A stretch of 8,885 nt of DNA. It comes from an uncultured Bacteroidales bacterium (GTDB lineage Bacteria; Bacteroidota; Bacteroidia; Bacteroidales; Paludibacteraceae). The translations under genes and the position numbers were made by a program. The stretch covers positions 1 to 8,885 of the forward strand of contig CAIUKZ010000431.1 of assembly GCA_903899865.1 (NCBI GenBank). Direction: 5' to 3'. The notes beneath the pieces were generated by a model that saw only the letters and a list, made by a program, of their open reading frames with translations, had not been told where the DNA came from and did not search any database. Positions 1-7,599 of this stretch are shown here, piece after piece (the stretch's first letter is position 1; every line of letters starts with the position of its first letter).

Positions 1-1
1 A

Positions 2-1168
2 AAATTTTATGGATTTGTCCGTAATGACATTTTCTATAACTCGCGTCAAAACTACGAGGCACTTGACGGAATCTTCAACCTCAACCCCAAACCCATAGTA
101 CTAGATGCCAATGGGATGGACAAGAATGCATGTCCTCAAGCCAATCTCTCATGTATCACTACTCGACTAGGAGTTGATCTACATGGCACTGATATACTAG
201 GTGCCAAATCAAGCGGCAAGGTAGAGGTGGATTTTGCAGCTGCCAACCTGCTTGGGTCTAACAACATCATGAATGTAGTACGAATTAGACATGCCTACAC
301 ACAACTCAAATGGACTAAAAGCGAATTACTGATTGGGCAAAATTGGCATCCCATGTTTGTTGCAAGTATGTTACCTAGCAATTTCACATTCAGTGCTGGC
401 GCGCCTTATCAGACTTTTAGTCGCACACCCATGGTGAGTTTTAAACAACACCTTACTCCCACACTGACATTGACTGGAGCTGCATTATCACAGCTACAAT
501 TTCCTTCGTATGGACCAACAGGTGGAACCAACATCTACATGAAAAAATCTATGACTCCAGAGATTTTTGTAAGTTTAGAAAACAAAACAGAACATTTCAC
601 TGTAGGAGTAGCGGGTGACTACAAACGATTAAAGCCTAGTTCAAATACTATAAGTTCCTATACGGCCATGTCATACGTGCATTATTCTAGCCCGATGCTA
701 CAAGTAAAAGCAAAAACTTTGTTGGGTCAAAACCTTTCAGATTTAATTTTACCTTGGGGCTATGGAGTGGGTGCTACTACAACAGCTAATGACACAGTAT
801 ATGTAAACCAAAATATGTCAAGTAGTTACCTTAATGTTGCTTATGGAAAAAAAATACAAGTTGGGTTGTTTTTGGGTTATCAAGTAAACTTGGGCACTTC
901 GGGTGAGTTGTTTGACAAAGACAATGATGCAACCAAAACACAATACATCACTTATCGATTTGGCGAGACAAGTACTTCACAAAACGTACTGAATAATTCA
1001 TACAGAATAGCTCCTCACATTAGCTATAAAATATCTAATTTCATTGTGTGTCTTGAATACGAACGCACTACAGCTGAATATGGAACAATGAATAAACAAG
1101 GCAAAGGTGAGAAGCCTCATAGTGTAACTAACAATAGAGGATTGTTATCAATACTGTATTTGTTTTAG
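2..1168 (+). CDS. Porin-like outer-membrane beta-barrel protein, 5' partial
   Basis: The frame is open from the left edge, so the start codon, signal peptide and first strands lie outside the window; an internal ATG at 116 is not the real start, because the codons before it read KFYGFVRNDIFYNSRQNYEA, a typical first strand of Bacteroidota porins. About 388 residues are visible. Alternating hydrophobic/polar strands run throughout (for example TRLGVDLHGTDI, GKVEVDFAAANL, VVRIRHAYTQLKW), together with a GQNWHPMF segment and a GAPYQTFSRTP loop that I associate with this porin-like family. The protein ends in LLSILYLF, a terminal amphipathic strand with a final Phe, which is the usual signal for the BAM assembly machinery. 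The inferred role is a passive channel in the outer membrane; the substrate cannot be told. The gene is followed at once by a terminator shared with the convergent neighbour. Confidence 0.8.
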   Translation, partial: KFYGFVRNDIFYNSRQNYEALDGIFNLNPKPIVLDANGMDKNACPQANLSCITTRLGVDLHGTDILGAKSSGKVEVDFAAANLLGSNNIMNVVRIRHAYTQLKWTKSELLIGQNWHPMFVASMLPSNFTFSAGAPYQTFSRTPMVSFKQHLTPTLTLTGAALSQLQFPSYGPTGGTNIYMKKSMTPEIFVSLENKTEHFTVGVAGDYKRLKPSSNTISSYTAMSYVHYSSPMLQVKAKTLLGQNLSDLILPWGYGVGATTTANDTVYVNQNMSSSYLNVAYGKKIQVGLFLGYQVNLGTSGELFDKDNDATKTQYITYRFGETSTSQNVLNNSYRIAPHISYKISNFIVCLEYERTTAEYGTMNKQGKGEKPHSVTNNRGLLSILYLF

Positions 1169-1173
1169 ACAAT

Positions 1174-1209
1174 AAAAAAATGGGAAGTTATCGAACGTCC
1201 CATTTTTTT
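1174..1209. terminator. Bidirectional intrinsic terminator between convergent genes
   Basis: The arms 1174-1185 (aaaaaaatggga) and 1198-1209 (tcccattttttt) are perfect reverse complements, 12 bp. Inside them a further GTT/AAC pairing (1187-1189 with 1194-1196) closes an ATCG loop across an A/G mismatch. The A-run on one side and the T-run on the other give a U-tract after the hairpin on both strands. It lies 6 bases after the porin stop codon, and its right arm touches the TAA stop of the minus-strand plug gene (1209-1211), so it can end both transcripts. Confidence 0.85.
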
Positions 1210-2459
1210 TATCTTCCAATCACCTTAAACCCTATCAACTTATCGTACCGATCACCCCATGGGCGCTGATAGACGTAAATGCTATATTCATTGCTAGTTT
1301 GCCAATAACTTCCATCCACCCTCTCTGCCGATAATTTACTATTATTCTTCTGCTTAAACCAATGCTGGTAATTATACCCACCTTGTTTAAGTAGTAGTTC
1401 TTTTGTATAGGCCTCATTTTCAAACGAGTAAACCATTTTTACTGATTCATCTATTTGATTAAAATTGAACTCACCGCCCAAATAGATGGAACCATCAAAA
1501 AATGGCTCCTTGGTTGGAATACTAAAGTGAACATACACATAATCGGCTTCCACCTCAGGGTCTGATGCTCTCTGAACATTGATGATATACCTCCCATTCA
1601 CATCAAAACTTTGGGTGTAAGTCTTGGCGGTCTGAATTTTATTGGGGAATAGAAAAGCATGGTAATTGGGGCGAAGCATGCGGACATAATCTACACCTGT
1701 TCCACCTACAAGTACAGATGAAATATCGAATCGGTTATATTCATTACCTCCTTCAAAAATCAATTCCTTCTTGCTAAAAAAATTAAGTTTGGTGTCGGTA
1801 AACGATGTCGGTTGAAGATTAGTAACCTGATTGTCAGTACGATTATTCTGCCTAACCACAATTTTCACTTCCGAAAGTATATCTTTTGTTGGGTAACCCG
1901 CCAAATCTACTTCAAAATCCAATTGTTGAAGCCTGGTATTCAACTCGGTGTCTGTATTCCCACGTATGCTCCCACTAATTTTGGAACGAGAGTCGTAAAC
2001 CGAAAAACAGGCCTGAGCTACAGGATTGTCAAATTGATTATCTTCATAAATATAAGCAATGTAATTTCCGGTAATTTTAAATGAGATATCATCGTTGGGA
2101 AAGCTAAACGAATAATTGGTGTATATCACCGTAGTGGTTTGTGACAACTTGATGTCGGTAATATTGGCATTAGTAAAACCGTTGAGATATTCATTGGAGT
2201 TGAGATTGGACGGTGTCCAGTCAGCATTGCAGTGAATAATGCGATAGCCATAAGCATGTGCATTGTGCGACAATTCATCAAACGAAATTTTAATTTGCTC
2301 ATTACCACCTAGCTGAATAACTGGCAAACCTAAGGCTACCCCCTTAACCCCAACTTGTAGGGTATGAATATTGGGATTAAAAATTTTGGACGTGGGTGTA
2401 GATTGACTAAAAGCCAAATGGGTGAAAAACAAAAAAAAAGGTAGTAATAATTGTCTCAT
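1209..2459 (-). CDS. Type IX secretion system plug protein (DUF5103 family)
   Basis: The product is 416 residues with a clear signal peptide (MRQLLLPFFLFFTHLAFS, likely cut before Q19), so it is exported to the periplasm. The rest resembles the DUF5103 family throughout: a beta-rich N-terminal domain (about 30-155) with FDELSHNAHAYGYRIIHCNADWTPSN (HCNADW at 76-81) and SFPNDDISFKITGNYIAYIYED, then a second beta domain with the FFDGSIYLGGEFN strand (320-332), and the tail NEYSIYVYQRPWGDRYDKLIGF. In Flavobacterium johnsoniae the plug protein binds the periplasmic face of the giant translocon barrel SprA and closes the channel when PorV is absent. That function is transferred here by family, not shown. 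The length is normal for the family and the frame is intact. No other type IX gene is in the window. The ATG at 2459 directly precedes the signal peptide; no Shine-Dalgarno site is present, as usual in this phylum. Confidence 0.9.
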   Translation of the reverse strand: MRQLLLPFFLFFTHLAFSQSTPTSKIFNPNIHTLQVGVKGVALGLPVIQLGGNEQIKISFDELSHNAHAYGYRIIHCNADWTPSNLNSNEYLNGFTNANITDIKLSQTTTVIYTNYSFSFPNDDISFKITGNYIAYIYEDNQFDNPVAQACFSVYDSRSKISGSIRGNTDTELNTRLQQLDFEVDLAGYPTKDILSEVKIVVRQNNRTDNQVTNLQPTSFTDTKLNFFSKKELIFEGGNEYNRFDISSVLVGGTGVDYVRMLRPNYHAFLFPNKIQTAKTYTQSFDVNGRYIINVQRASDPEVEADYVYVHFSIPTKEPFFDGSIYLGGEFNFNQIDESVKMVYSFENEAYTKELLLKQGGYNYQHWFKQKNNSKLSAERVDGSYWQTSNEYSIYVYQRPWGDRYDKLIGFKVIGR

Positions 2460-2526
2460 AGAATCAATTAGGAATGCAAATTCCTGACGATTAGTTAAAT
2501 AAACACTGTCAAAGCTACCAGTGTAG

Positions 2527-2558
2527 CAAACGTAAACCTATCAACGAACCATAGCCAA
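2527..2558 (-). promoter_or_regulatory. Candidate Bacteroidota promoter for the plug gene
   Basis: On the minus strand TACGTTTG (2534-2527) fits the -7 consensus TAnnTTTG exactly, with a TTG (2558-2556) 21 bases upstream as a possible -33 element. A second exact -7 match, TAGCTTTG, lies at 2517-2510 but has its nearest TTG 24 bases away. Either would give a leader of roughly 40-60 bases before the ATG at 2459. The assignment rests on motif match only. Confidence 0.4.
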
Positions 2559-2649
2559 TTATATTGCATCAAAACAACAGTAAGTGCCTCACCGCTTCTA
2601 CTTATCACAGCAGCAACTCACATAAGACTCTACCATGCCAGGCACTGAT

Positions 2650-3366
2650 TTATTTGGTGGAAGGAGGAGCAAGCGTGGTAAACACTTCCAAATCACCATA
2701 TTCCACTCCTAACACACACTTAGAATATGCTCTAACCATATAAGTAGTGCTTGGTTTAAGACCAGTAACAGTAACTGTATAATCGCCTGTCTCGGCACCA
2801 AAAGACAAACTAAAATCTTCAATAGTTGGAGTACTGCCTACTTTCCAACATACCCCTTTTTCAAATATCTCTAACCCATAATCAAAAGAAATATCACCTC
2901 CACAATCGGCGGAAGTAGAAGTAACATTGATTGCGGGTTTAGTATCAATGGTAGAATAAGGTGTTGTTTTAACGGTAATGAGTTTTCCATAACCAGCCCC
3001 TTTTTTGGATATTGCATAGGCTCGGATGTTGTATGCACGCTTTGACTCTAAACCCATAACCTTAGCTGTGAAATTTCCAAGAGAATCCATCTCTGTTGCT
3101 TCAATTTTGCCGTTTTTAATGGTTGGAATACCACTCGACGACCAACAAAACCCGTAAGATGTGATGGCGGCTCCTCTGTTATTGATGACTTTTCCCGAAC
3201 AAACAACAGATATGGGTGAATAATCTGTTACAGTTGTTGAAGTTGTCACCAAAGGAATAACCATACCATCACTTTCGAAGTCGCATGCTGAGAAAAAGCA
3301 TCCAGCTATGATAACGGATATGGCAATGAAGTATAAATGCTTTGTGTGGGTATAAAATGCTTTCAT
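2650..3366 (-). CDS. Predicted lipoprotein with two fibronectin III-like repeats
   Basis: The product is 238 residues and not one I can name. Its N-terminus is a short basic stretch, a hydrophobic segment (11-22) and a lipoprotein signal with two possible lipid-carrying cysteines: IIAGC (C23) and FFSAC (C28). C28 is followed by DFESD, an acidic stretch like those that send Bacteroidota lipoproteins to the cell surface. The body is two similar beta-sandwich repeats, about residues 38-134 and 140-231. Each has the pattern 'G[FV]CW ... PTI ... G[ND][FY]T..V.GL......Y..RAY......YG', seen as GFCW (72-75) with IRAYA, and GVCW (171-174) with VRAYS. Such repeats are common in exported Bacteroidota proteins of unknown function. 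No enzyme domain, peptidoglycan-binding motif or type IX sorting domain is visible after the second repeat, which runs almost to the end. A surface or periplasmic binding role is an inference. The gene has no close partner: 190 bases separate it from the plug gene. Confidence 0.75.
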   Translation of the reverse strand: MKAFYTHTKHLYFIAISVIIAGCFFSACDFESDGMVIPLVTTSTTVTDYSPISVVCSGKVINNRGAAITSYGFCWSSSGIPTIKNGKIEATEMDSLGNFTAKVMGLESKRAYNIRAYAISKKGAGYGKLITVKTTPYSTIDTKPAINVTSTSADCGGDISFDYGLEIFEKGVCWKVGSTPTIEDFSLSFGAETGDYTVTVTGLKPSTTYMVRAYSKCVLGVEYGDLEVFTTLAPPSTK

Positions 3367-3775
3367 GCGTTCAGGTTAAATTTTTAGTTAGTTGTCGCAA
3401 TATTCTATGTCCGTACATTTCACCAAATAAAAATATCGCTACAAAACAATTCGAAATGTTGATCTTAACAACTGAATTAGAGCTTATTTATTAAACTTTA
3501 ATTCGCATTGTTGAATGAACCTTATGAACAAAAAAATCCTAACTCATTTTCTTATAAAACGGAGGATAGACAAAAGTAATGATTTTTTTAAATAATCGAT
3601 AACTATTTAAACCCAAATTACGCATTAGAAAATGTACAATCGCTATCTTATCAGTTCCCAAGGTATTTTTCAAAACACTTGGACTAATAAGAGCGGGGTT
3701 TACCCTCATAGAATCATACGTCCGTTTTTTCAAAACTTCTAATGATTAATTCGGGTTAAAAATGAAGAAGCCTAA
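3367..3775. other. Long AT-rich intergenic region with one doubtful small ORF
   Basis: These 409 bases lie between the lipoprotein gene and the downstream end of the omega-amidase operon. The only open frame is minus-strand 3539-3733, 64 codons if begun at a TTG, or 56 codons from the ATG at 3709. Its product is basic with one mildly hydrophobic stretch (LFKKIITFVYPPF), matches no family I recognise, and lacks a visible ribosome site or promoter. I consider it unlikely to be a gene, though a remnant of a decayed one is possible. No exact TAnnTTTG box is seen for the lipoprotein gene, whose promoter should lie in the right part of this stretch as read on the minus strand. I see no convincing terminator, tRNA or other structured RNA. 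Confidence 0.5.
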
Positions 3776-4549
3776 TTACATTTTTATTTCAAATACATCT
3801 GCATCACGCCACACAGCAAATCGAGTTCTGTAATTTTGCAAGGGTTCAACATGAATCTCCTTGGTTTGAATGCTTGTTTCATTTTCCTCAAATGGCAATA
3901 AATCACTGGCTTTGGCATCGAGTAGCATACTGTGCCCATTATAAGGAATGCCCAGACCGTCGATGCCTACTCTATTCACAGCACAGACATAAGTGGTATT
4001 TTCAATAGCTCTGGACTTTAACATGATATCCCAATCGGGTATTCGTTTCTCAGGAAAATTAGCCACGTAAATCAGCAAATCATATTCATTGTCCACATTG
4101 CGTGACCATACAGGAAAGCGCAAATCATAACAAACAAGCACACAGATATTAAACCCACAATAATTGACAATCAATTTTTTGTCACCTGCTGTAAAGTATT
4201 TATCTTCATTGCCATGAGTAAATAGATGTCTTTTGTCGGCATACTCTACTCTTCCGTCTGGAAAAACAAAGAAAGCTCTATTGAAATAGCTCTCATTTTC
4301 CACAGCAATAAAACTTCCGGTTATTGCCAATTGAAATTCTGCTGCCCAGCTTTTCAGATTGGCTACAGTTTCACCCTCCATGGTCTCGGCTAGATGTAAA
4401 TCAGCAACACAAAAACCAGTGGTAAACATTTCGGGCAGCACCACCAAATCGGTTTGACCTGCCACACTGGTTAGATGACTGTACACTTTCTTTAGATTTG
4501 CAGCTTTATCTGCCCAGACTATTGTATCTTGAACTAATGTAATAAGCAT
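3776..4549 (-). CDS. yafV: Omega-amidase, YafV/Nit2 type (nitrilase superfamily)
   Basis: The product is 257 residues, the usual length. The nitrilase catalytic residues are all visible: Glu40 in LPEMFTTGF, Lys106 in DKRHLF and the nucleophile Cys140 in VCYDLRFPVWSR, plus the accessory Glu115 in HGNEDKYF. The strings VCYDLRFPVWSRN, YVANFP, SRAIENTTYV and the tail FAVWRDADVFEI closely match E. coli YafV. The family hydrolyses the omega-amide of alpha-ketoglutaramate and alpha-ketosuccinamate, products of glutamine and asparagine transaminases, giving 2-oxo acids plus ammonia; it is regarded as metabolite repair and also serves methionine salvage. The enzyme is cytosolic with no signal peptide. 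It is the second gene of an operon: its ATG comes 6 bases after the TAG of the acyltransferase gene, so it should be read from that gene's promoter. No transaminase lies nearby. Confidence 0.9.
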   Translation of the reverse strand: MLITLVQDTIVWADKAANLKKVYSHLTSVAGQTDLVVLPEMFTTGFCVADLHLAETMEGETVANLKSWAAEFQLAITGSFIAVENESYFNRAFFVFPDGRVEYADKRHLFTHGNEDKYFTAGDKKLIVNYCGFNICVLVCYDLRFPVWSRNVDNEYDLLIYVANFPEKRIPDWDIMLKSRAIENTTYVCAVNRVGIDGLGIPYNGHSMLLDAKASDLLPFEENETSIQTKEIHVEPLQNYRTRFAVWRDADVFEIKM

Positions 4550-4555
4550 TGAAAA

Positions 4556-5104
4556 CTATTTTGATAAATTGAATTTCTCAGGATGACGTGCCACTCTACC
4601 CCTGAAATAAGACTGTATTTCAGCCAAGTCAGCCTGCTCATTGCCTGTAGGGTAAAACAGTTTGGTAATTCCCACCTCTTTCTTCGAATAATCAATATAA
4701 GCCAGTTGAATAGGCACTTGTGCTTTAAGCGCAATGTAATAAAAACCCATTTTCCAGTCGTGAACTAATCCTCGTGTACCTTCAGGAGTAATGGCCAGAT
4801 GAAAATAGGAGCGACTTTCGAACTCTTCTACCAGCAAATCTGTTAACGAATTTTTCCTTGATCTATCCACTGGAATGCCACCCAACGCACGAAAAATAGG
4901 TCCTAGTGGAAAAAAGAACCAATCCTTTTTCATTAAAAACGAGTACTTTCTATTCCATGCTAGGCTGAAAAGTTGACCAATAAGAAAATCACAATTACTA
5001 GTGTGAGGTGCAATGCACACCACACTTTTAGCTGGCTCATCGATGCTAATGATGGATTTCCAACCAAGCAACCGTAACAGGGTTTTCGACAGATAGTGTA
5101 TCAT
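4556..5104 (-). CDS. PlsC-family (1-acylglycerol-3-phosphate type) acyltransferase
   Basis: From the ATG at 5104 the product is 182 residues. All four blocks of the glycerolphosphate acyltransferase superfamily are present: block I PHTSNCDFLIG with catalytic His34 and Asp39 (HX4D), block II GGIPVDRS (75-82), block III PEGTR (EGTR 108-111) and block IV VPIQLAYIDY. The family transfers fatty acyl groups to lysophospholipids or other lipids at the inner membrane. This short version, with HTSNCDF in place of the common NHxSxxD, may use a substrate other than lysophosphatidate, so I give no plsC symbol. The frame could also open at a TTG at 5128 (190 residues), but the promoter match at 5139-5169 would put the transcript start only a few bases from that TTG, and MIHYLSKTLLRLLGW is a normal N-terminus. 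It heads an operon with the omega-amidase gene 6 bases downstream and is divergent from the helicase gene. Confidence 0.87.
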   Translation of the reverse strand: MIHYLSKTLLRLLGWKSIISIDEPAKSVVCIAPHTSNCDFLIGQLFSLAWNRKYSFLMKKDWFFFPLGPIFRALGGIPVDRSRKNSLTDLLVEEFESRSYFHLAITPEGTRGLVHDWKMGFYYIALKAQVPIQLAYIDYSKKEVGITKLFYPTGNEQADLAEIQSYFRGRVARHPEKFNLSK

Positions 5105-5138
5105 CAGATGGAGTAGGTGTTGCGCCAAAATGGAACTA

Positions 5139-5169
5139 CAAATCTACTGCTTTTTCAGTGAATTGTCAA
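5139..5169 (-). promoter_or_regulatory. Promoter of the acyltransferase/omega-amidase operon
   Basis: On the minus strand TAGATTTG (5146-5139) is an exact match to the Bacteroidota -7 box TAnnTTTG. TTGACA (5169-5164) lies upstream, its TTG 20 bases from the -7 box, within the usual range for the -33 element. Transcription would start near 5132, giving a leader of about 28 bases to the ATG at 5104. This is the best promoter match in the window. Confidence 0.6.
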
Positions 5170-5209
5170 GTTGTTGAAAACTATTTTATTTACGTATTCA
5201 GCAAATTAC

Positions 5210-5217
5210 TAACTTTG
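5210..5217 (+). promoter_or_regulatory. Candidate -7 box for the helicase gene
   Basis: TAACTTTG is an exact match to TAnnTTTG. The region about 20 bases upstream is only T-rich (tatttta-like), without a clear TTG, so the -33 element is weak. The expected start near 5224 would leave 13 bases before the ATG at 5237 but about 37 before the ATG at 5261. This box and the minus-strand promoter at 5139-5169 make the 5105-5260 gap a divergent control region. Confidence 0.45.
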
Positions 5218-5260
5218 CATACACTATCTATTTGATATGCTCATTTCCAACCACAACAAC

Positions 5261-7576
5261 ATGGATTTTTCTTTCTTAAACGAACTCAACGACAGCCAAA
5301 AAAGTGCTGTCACACATACTGACAGTGCTTCATTGGTAATAGCTGGAGCTGGTTCAGGTAAGACACGGGTTCTAACCTACAAAATAGCCTACCTGCTTAA
5401 AAATGGGATGCACCCTAGCTCTATCTTGGCACTTACATTTACCAACAAAGCTGCTCGTGAAATGAAAGAGCGAATATCACACATTGTAGGCGAACAAACG
5501 GCTCGTTACCTGTGGATGGGTACCTTTCACTCCATCTTTTCTAGGATTCTCCGCTCCGAAGCTGAACATGTTGGTTACTCCAAAAATTTCACCATTTATG
5601 ACTCTGCCGATTCCAAAAGCTTGATCAAAAGCATTATCAAAGAACTGAAGCTCGATGACAAAGTATACAAGCATGGCTTGGTACAATCCCGAATTTCGAA
5701 TGCAAAGAATAATCTTATCACGCCTGAATCTTACGTGGGCAATGCTGATTTACTCAAATCTGACACCCACAGTCGCATTCCTTTGTTGAAAGACATCTAC
5801 AAAATATACTGCAACCGCTGCAAGCAAGCCGACGCAATGGATTTTGACGACCTATTGCTACAGACCAATGTGCTATTCAGAAACAACCCGCAGGTATTGG
5901 CGAAATACCAAAGCATCTTCGGCTATATACTTGTAGATGAGTATCAGGATACCAACTTTGCTCAATATCTGATTGTGAAAAAACTGGCAGAAAAACATGA
6001 GCGAATATGTGTAGTGGGTGATGATGCACAAAGTATCTATTCGTTTCGTGGGGCGAACATTGATAATATTCTTCAGTTTAAAAACACCTACAAAAACGCT
6101 CAGGTATTCAAGCTGGAGCAAAACTACCGATCTACTCAGACCATAGTCAATGCCGCCAATAGTTTGATTAAAAAGAATTCGAAACAAATTCCCAAAAATG
6201 TATTTTCGGAAAAAGAAAACGGCAAACCCATCAAGTTACTTTGCTCGTTTACCGATTTTGAGGAAGGATTTGTGGTGGCGAATAACATCAGCGACCTGAG
6301 ATACAGTACCCAGTTCCAATATCAGGACATAGCCATACTCTACCGTACCAACTCACAGAGCCGCGTGATGGAGGAAGCGCTCCGGAAGCAGAACATCCCC
6401 TACCGCATCTATGGTGGATTGTCATTCTATCAACGAAAAGAAATCAAGGATGTGATTGCTTACTGTAGGCTCACATGCAACTTCAACGACGAGGAAGCGC
6501 TCAAGCGCATCATCAACTACCCCACACGTGGAATAGGCGAAACCACTGTCAATAAACTGATAGACTGCTCACAACTCCACGGTGTGAGCGCATGGGAAGT
6601 GATGGGCGACATGCTCAAATACAACCTGGGCGTCAATGCGGGCACTGCCAACAAACTGGCACAATTTAGAGGGATGATTAATATTTTTTCCGAACAAGTC
6701 AGCACACAAAACGCCTATGACTTGGTCAACAGCATAGTCAAAACCACTGGAGTGATAGGTGATACTTTCACTGACCGAAGCGTAGAAAATTTAAGTCGTC
6801 AGGAAAACGTACAAGAGTTACTCAAAGCCATCCATGAGTTCTGCGAAGCCAAGCAAGCAGAAGGCATAGAAGTACCCTCATTGACTGATTATTTGGCCGA
6901 AATATCGTTACTTACCGACCAAGACACGGACAAAAACACGGATCAAAATAAAGTGACACTGATGACGGTTCACGCCGCCAAAGGGCTGGAATTCAAAGCT
7001 GTATTTATTGTGGGAATGGAAGAAGAACTTTTCCCATCGGCTTTTTCCGAGTCCGAAAAAGACATGGAAGAAGAACGACGACTATTTTACGTGGCACTCA
7101 CTCGTGCCGAAGAACTATGTTTTATAAGTTACGCTAAATCACGTTTCAGAAATGGGAAAACCAATTTCTCCAATCCGAGTCGATTCATTGAAGACATTGA
7201 CAATCAGTATTTAGACTTTCCTAAAGAGCTGAAACCAAGCAATAAATCTGAATTTTCGAACAACTGGGATGATGACATGGAGATAGAGCGCAATCGCTTC
7301 AACAAACCTTCCTATCCGAAATTTAAAGAACCTGAACCTATCGTGCATCAAACGCCAAAAAGATTGGTAAAAATTGAACAGGGCAGTTCGCATCAAGCAA
7401 ATGCTGAAAATGCTAGTCTAGCAGAAGGTGCATTCGTCAAACATGGCATATTTGGCATTGGCAAAGTGCTGGGCACAAACATCAGCAACGGCAATGAAAA
7501 AGTGGACATTGACTTTGGTGAGAAAGGAGTAAAATCACTTCTTCTTAAATTTGCAAAACTGGAAGTGCTTCACTAA
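5261..7576 (+). CDS. pcrA: ATP-dependent DNA helicase UvrD/PcrA (superfamily 1A, 3'-5')
   Basis: The product is 771 residues from the ATG at 5261 (MDFSFLNELNDSQKSAV, the normal N-terminus with the Q-motif). An in-frame ATG at 5237 would add eight residues but sits very close to the likely transcript start; the A-rich caaccacaacaac before 5261 is a typical leader here. All superfamily 1 motifs are intact: Walker A AGAGSGKT (28-35), Ia LTFTNKAAREMK, Ic TFHSIFSRILR, II VDEYQDTN (225-232), III VVGDDAQSIYSFRGA (about 251-265), IV QNYRST (287-292), V TLMTVHAAKGLEF (about 566-578) and VI EEERRLFYVALTRAEE (about 603-618). After a charged linker, the C-terminus (about 722-771, AFVKHGIFGIGKVLG...VDIDFGEKGVKSLLLKFAKL) matches the PcrA Tudor-like domain that binds RNA polymerase. 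The protein unwinds DNA in nucleotide excision and mismatch repair and can strip RecA from single strands, which makes recA as the next gene downstream notable. No terminator is visible before recA, so read-through is possible. Confidence 0.95.
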   Translation: MDFSFLNELNDSQKSAVTHTDSASLVIAGAGSGKTRVLTYKIAYLLKNGMHPSSILALTFTNKAAREMKERISHIVGEQTARYLWMGTFHSIFSRILRSEAEHVGYSKNFTIYDSADSKSLIKSIIKELKLDDKVYKHGLVQSRISNAKNNLITPESYVGNADLLKSDTHSRIPLLKDIYKIYCNRCKQADAMDFDDLLLQTNVLFRNNPQVLAKYQSIFGYILVDEYQDTNFAQYLIVKKLAEKHERICVVGDDAQSIYSFRGANIDNILQFKNTYKNAQVFKLEQNYRSTQTIVNAANSLIKKNSKQIPKNVFSEKENGKPIKLLCSFTDFEEGFVVANNISDLRYSTQFQYQDIAILYRTNSQSRVMEEALRKQNIPYRIYGGLSFYQRKEIKDVIAYCRLTCNFNDEEALKRIINYPTRGIGETTVNKLIDCSQLHGVSAWEVMGDMLKYNLGVNAGTANKLAQFRGMINIFSEQVSTQNAYDLVNSIVKTTGVIGDTFTDRSVENLSRQENVQELLKAIHEFCEAKQAEGIEVPSLTDYLAEISLLTDQDTDKNTDQNKVTLMTVHAAKGLEFKAVFIVGMEEELFPSAFSESEKDMEEERRLFYVALTRAEELCFISYAKSRFRNGKTNFSNPSRFIEDIDNQYLDFPKELKPSNKSEFSNNWDDDMEIERNRFNKPSYPKFKEPEPIVHQTPKRLVKIEQGSSHQANAENASLAEGAFVKHGIFGIGKVLGTNISNGNEKVDIDFGEKGVKSLLLKFAKLEVLH

Positions 7577-7583
7577 AATTATA

Positions 7584-7591
7584 TATCTTTG
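7584..7591 (+). promoter_or_regulatory. Candidate -7 box for recA
   Basis: TATCTTTG, 8 bases after the helicase stop codon, matches TAnnTTTG exactly. No good -33 TTG lies 19-21 bases upstream; the nearest is at 7551-7553, about 30 bases away. If it is used, transcription would begin near 7598, at the edge of the octamer array, so the whole array would be the recA 5' leader. Confidence 0.35.
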
Positions 7592-7599
7592 TAGAAGAA

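Noticed and set aside
116..1168. Porin gene beginning at the ATG at 116
   Set aside because: The same frame is open to the left edge and encodes a typical porin first strand, so the gene is truncated by the window and does not start at 116.
1812..2084. 90-codon plus-strand frame opposite the plug gene
   Set aside because: It is entirely antisense to a well-supported gene, has no recognisable domain and is a shadow frame.
2583..2646. Inverted repeat AGTGCCT (2583-2589) / AGGCACT (2640-2646) after the lipoprotein gene
   Set aside because: The stem is only 7 bp with about 50 bases between the arms and no T-run follows on the minus strand, so it is not a credible terminator or structured RNA.
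3539..3733. Minus-strand 64-codon frame in the long intergenic gap
   Set aside because: It opens at a TTG, has no visible promoter or ribosome site and resembles no family I know; it is mentioned in the intergenic entry but not called as a gene.
5873..6187. 104-codon minus-strand frame inside the helicase gene
   Set aside because: It lies wholly antisense to the conserved helicase motifs II-IV, and its sequence is explained as a complement of that gene.
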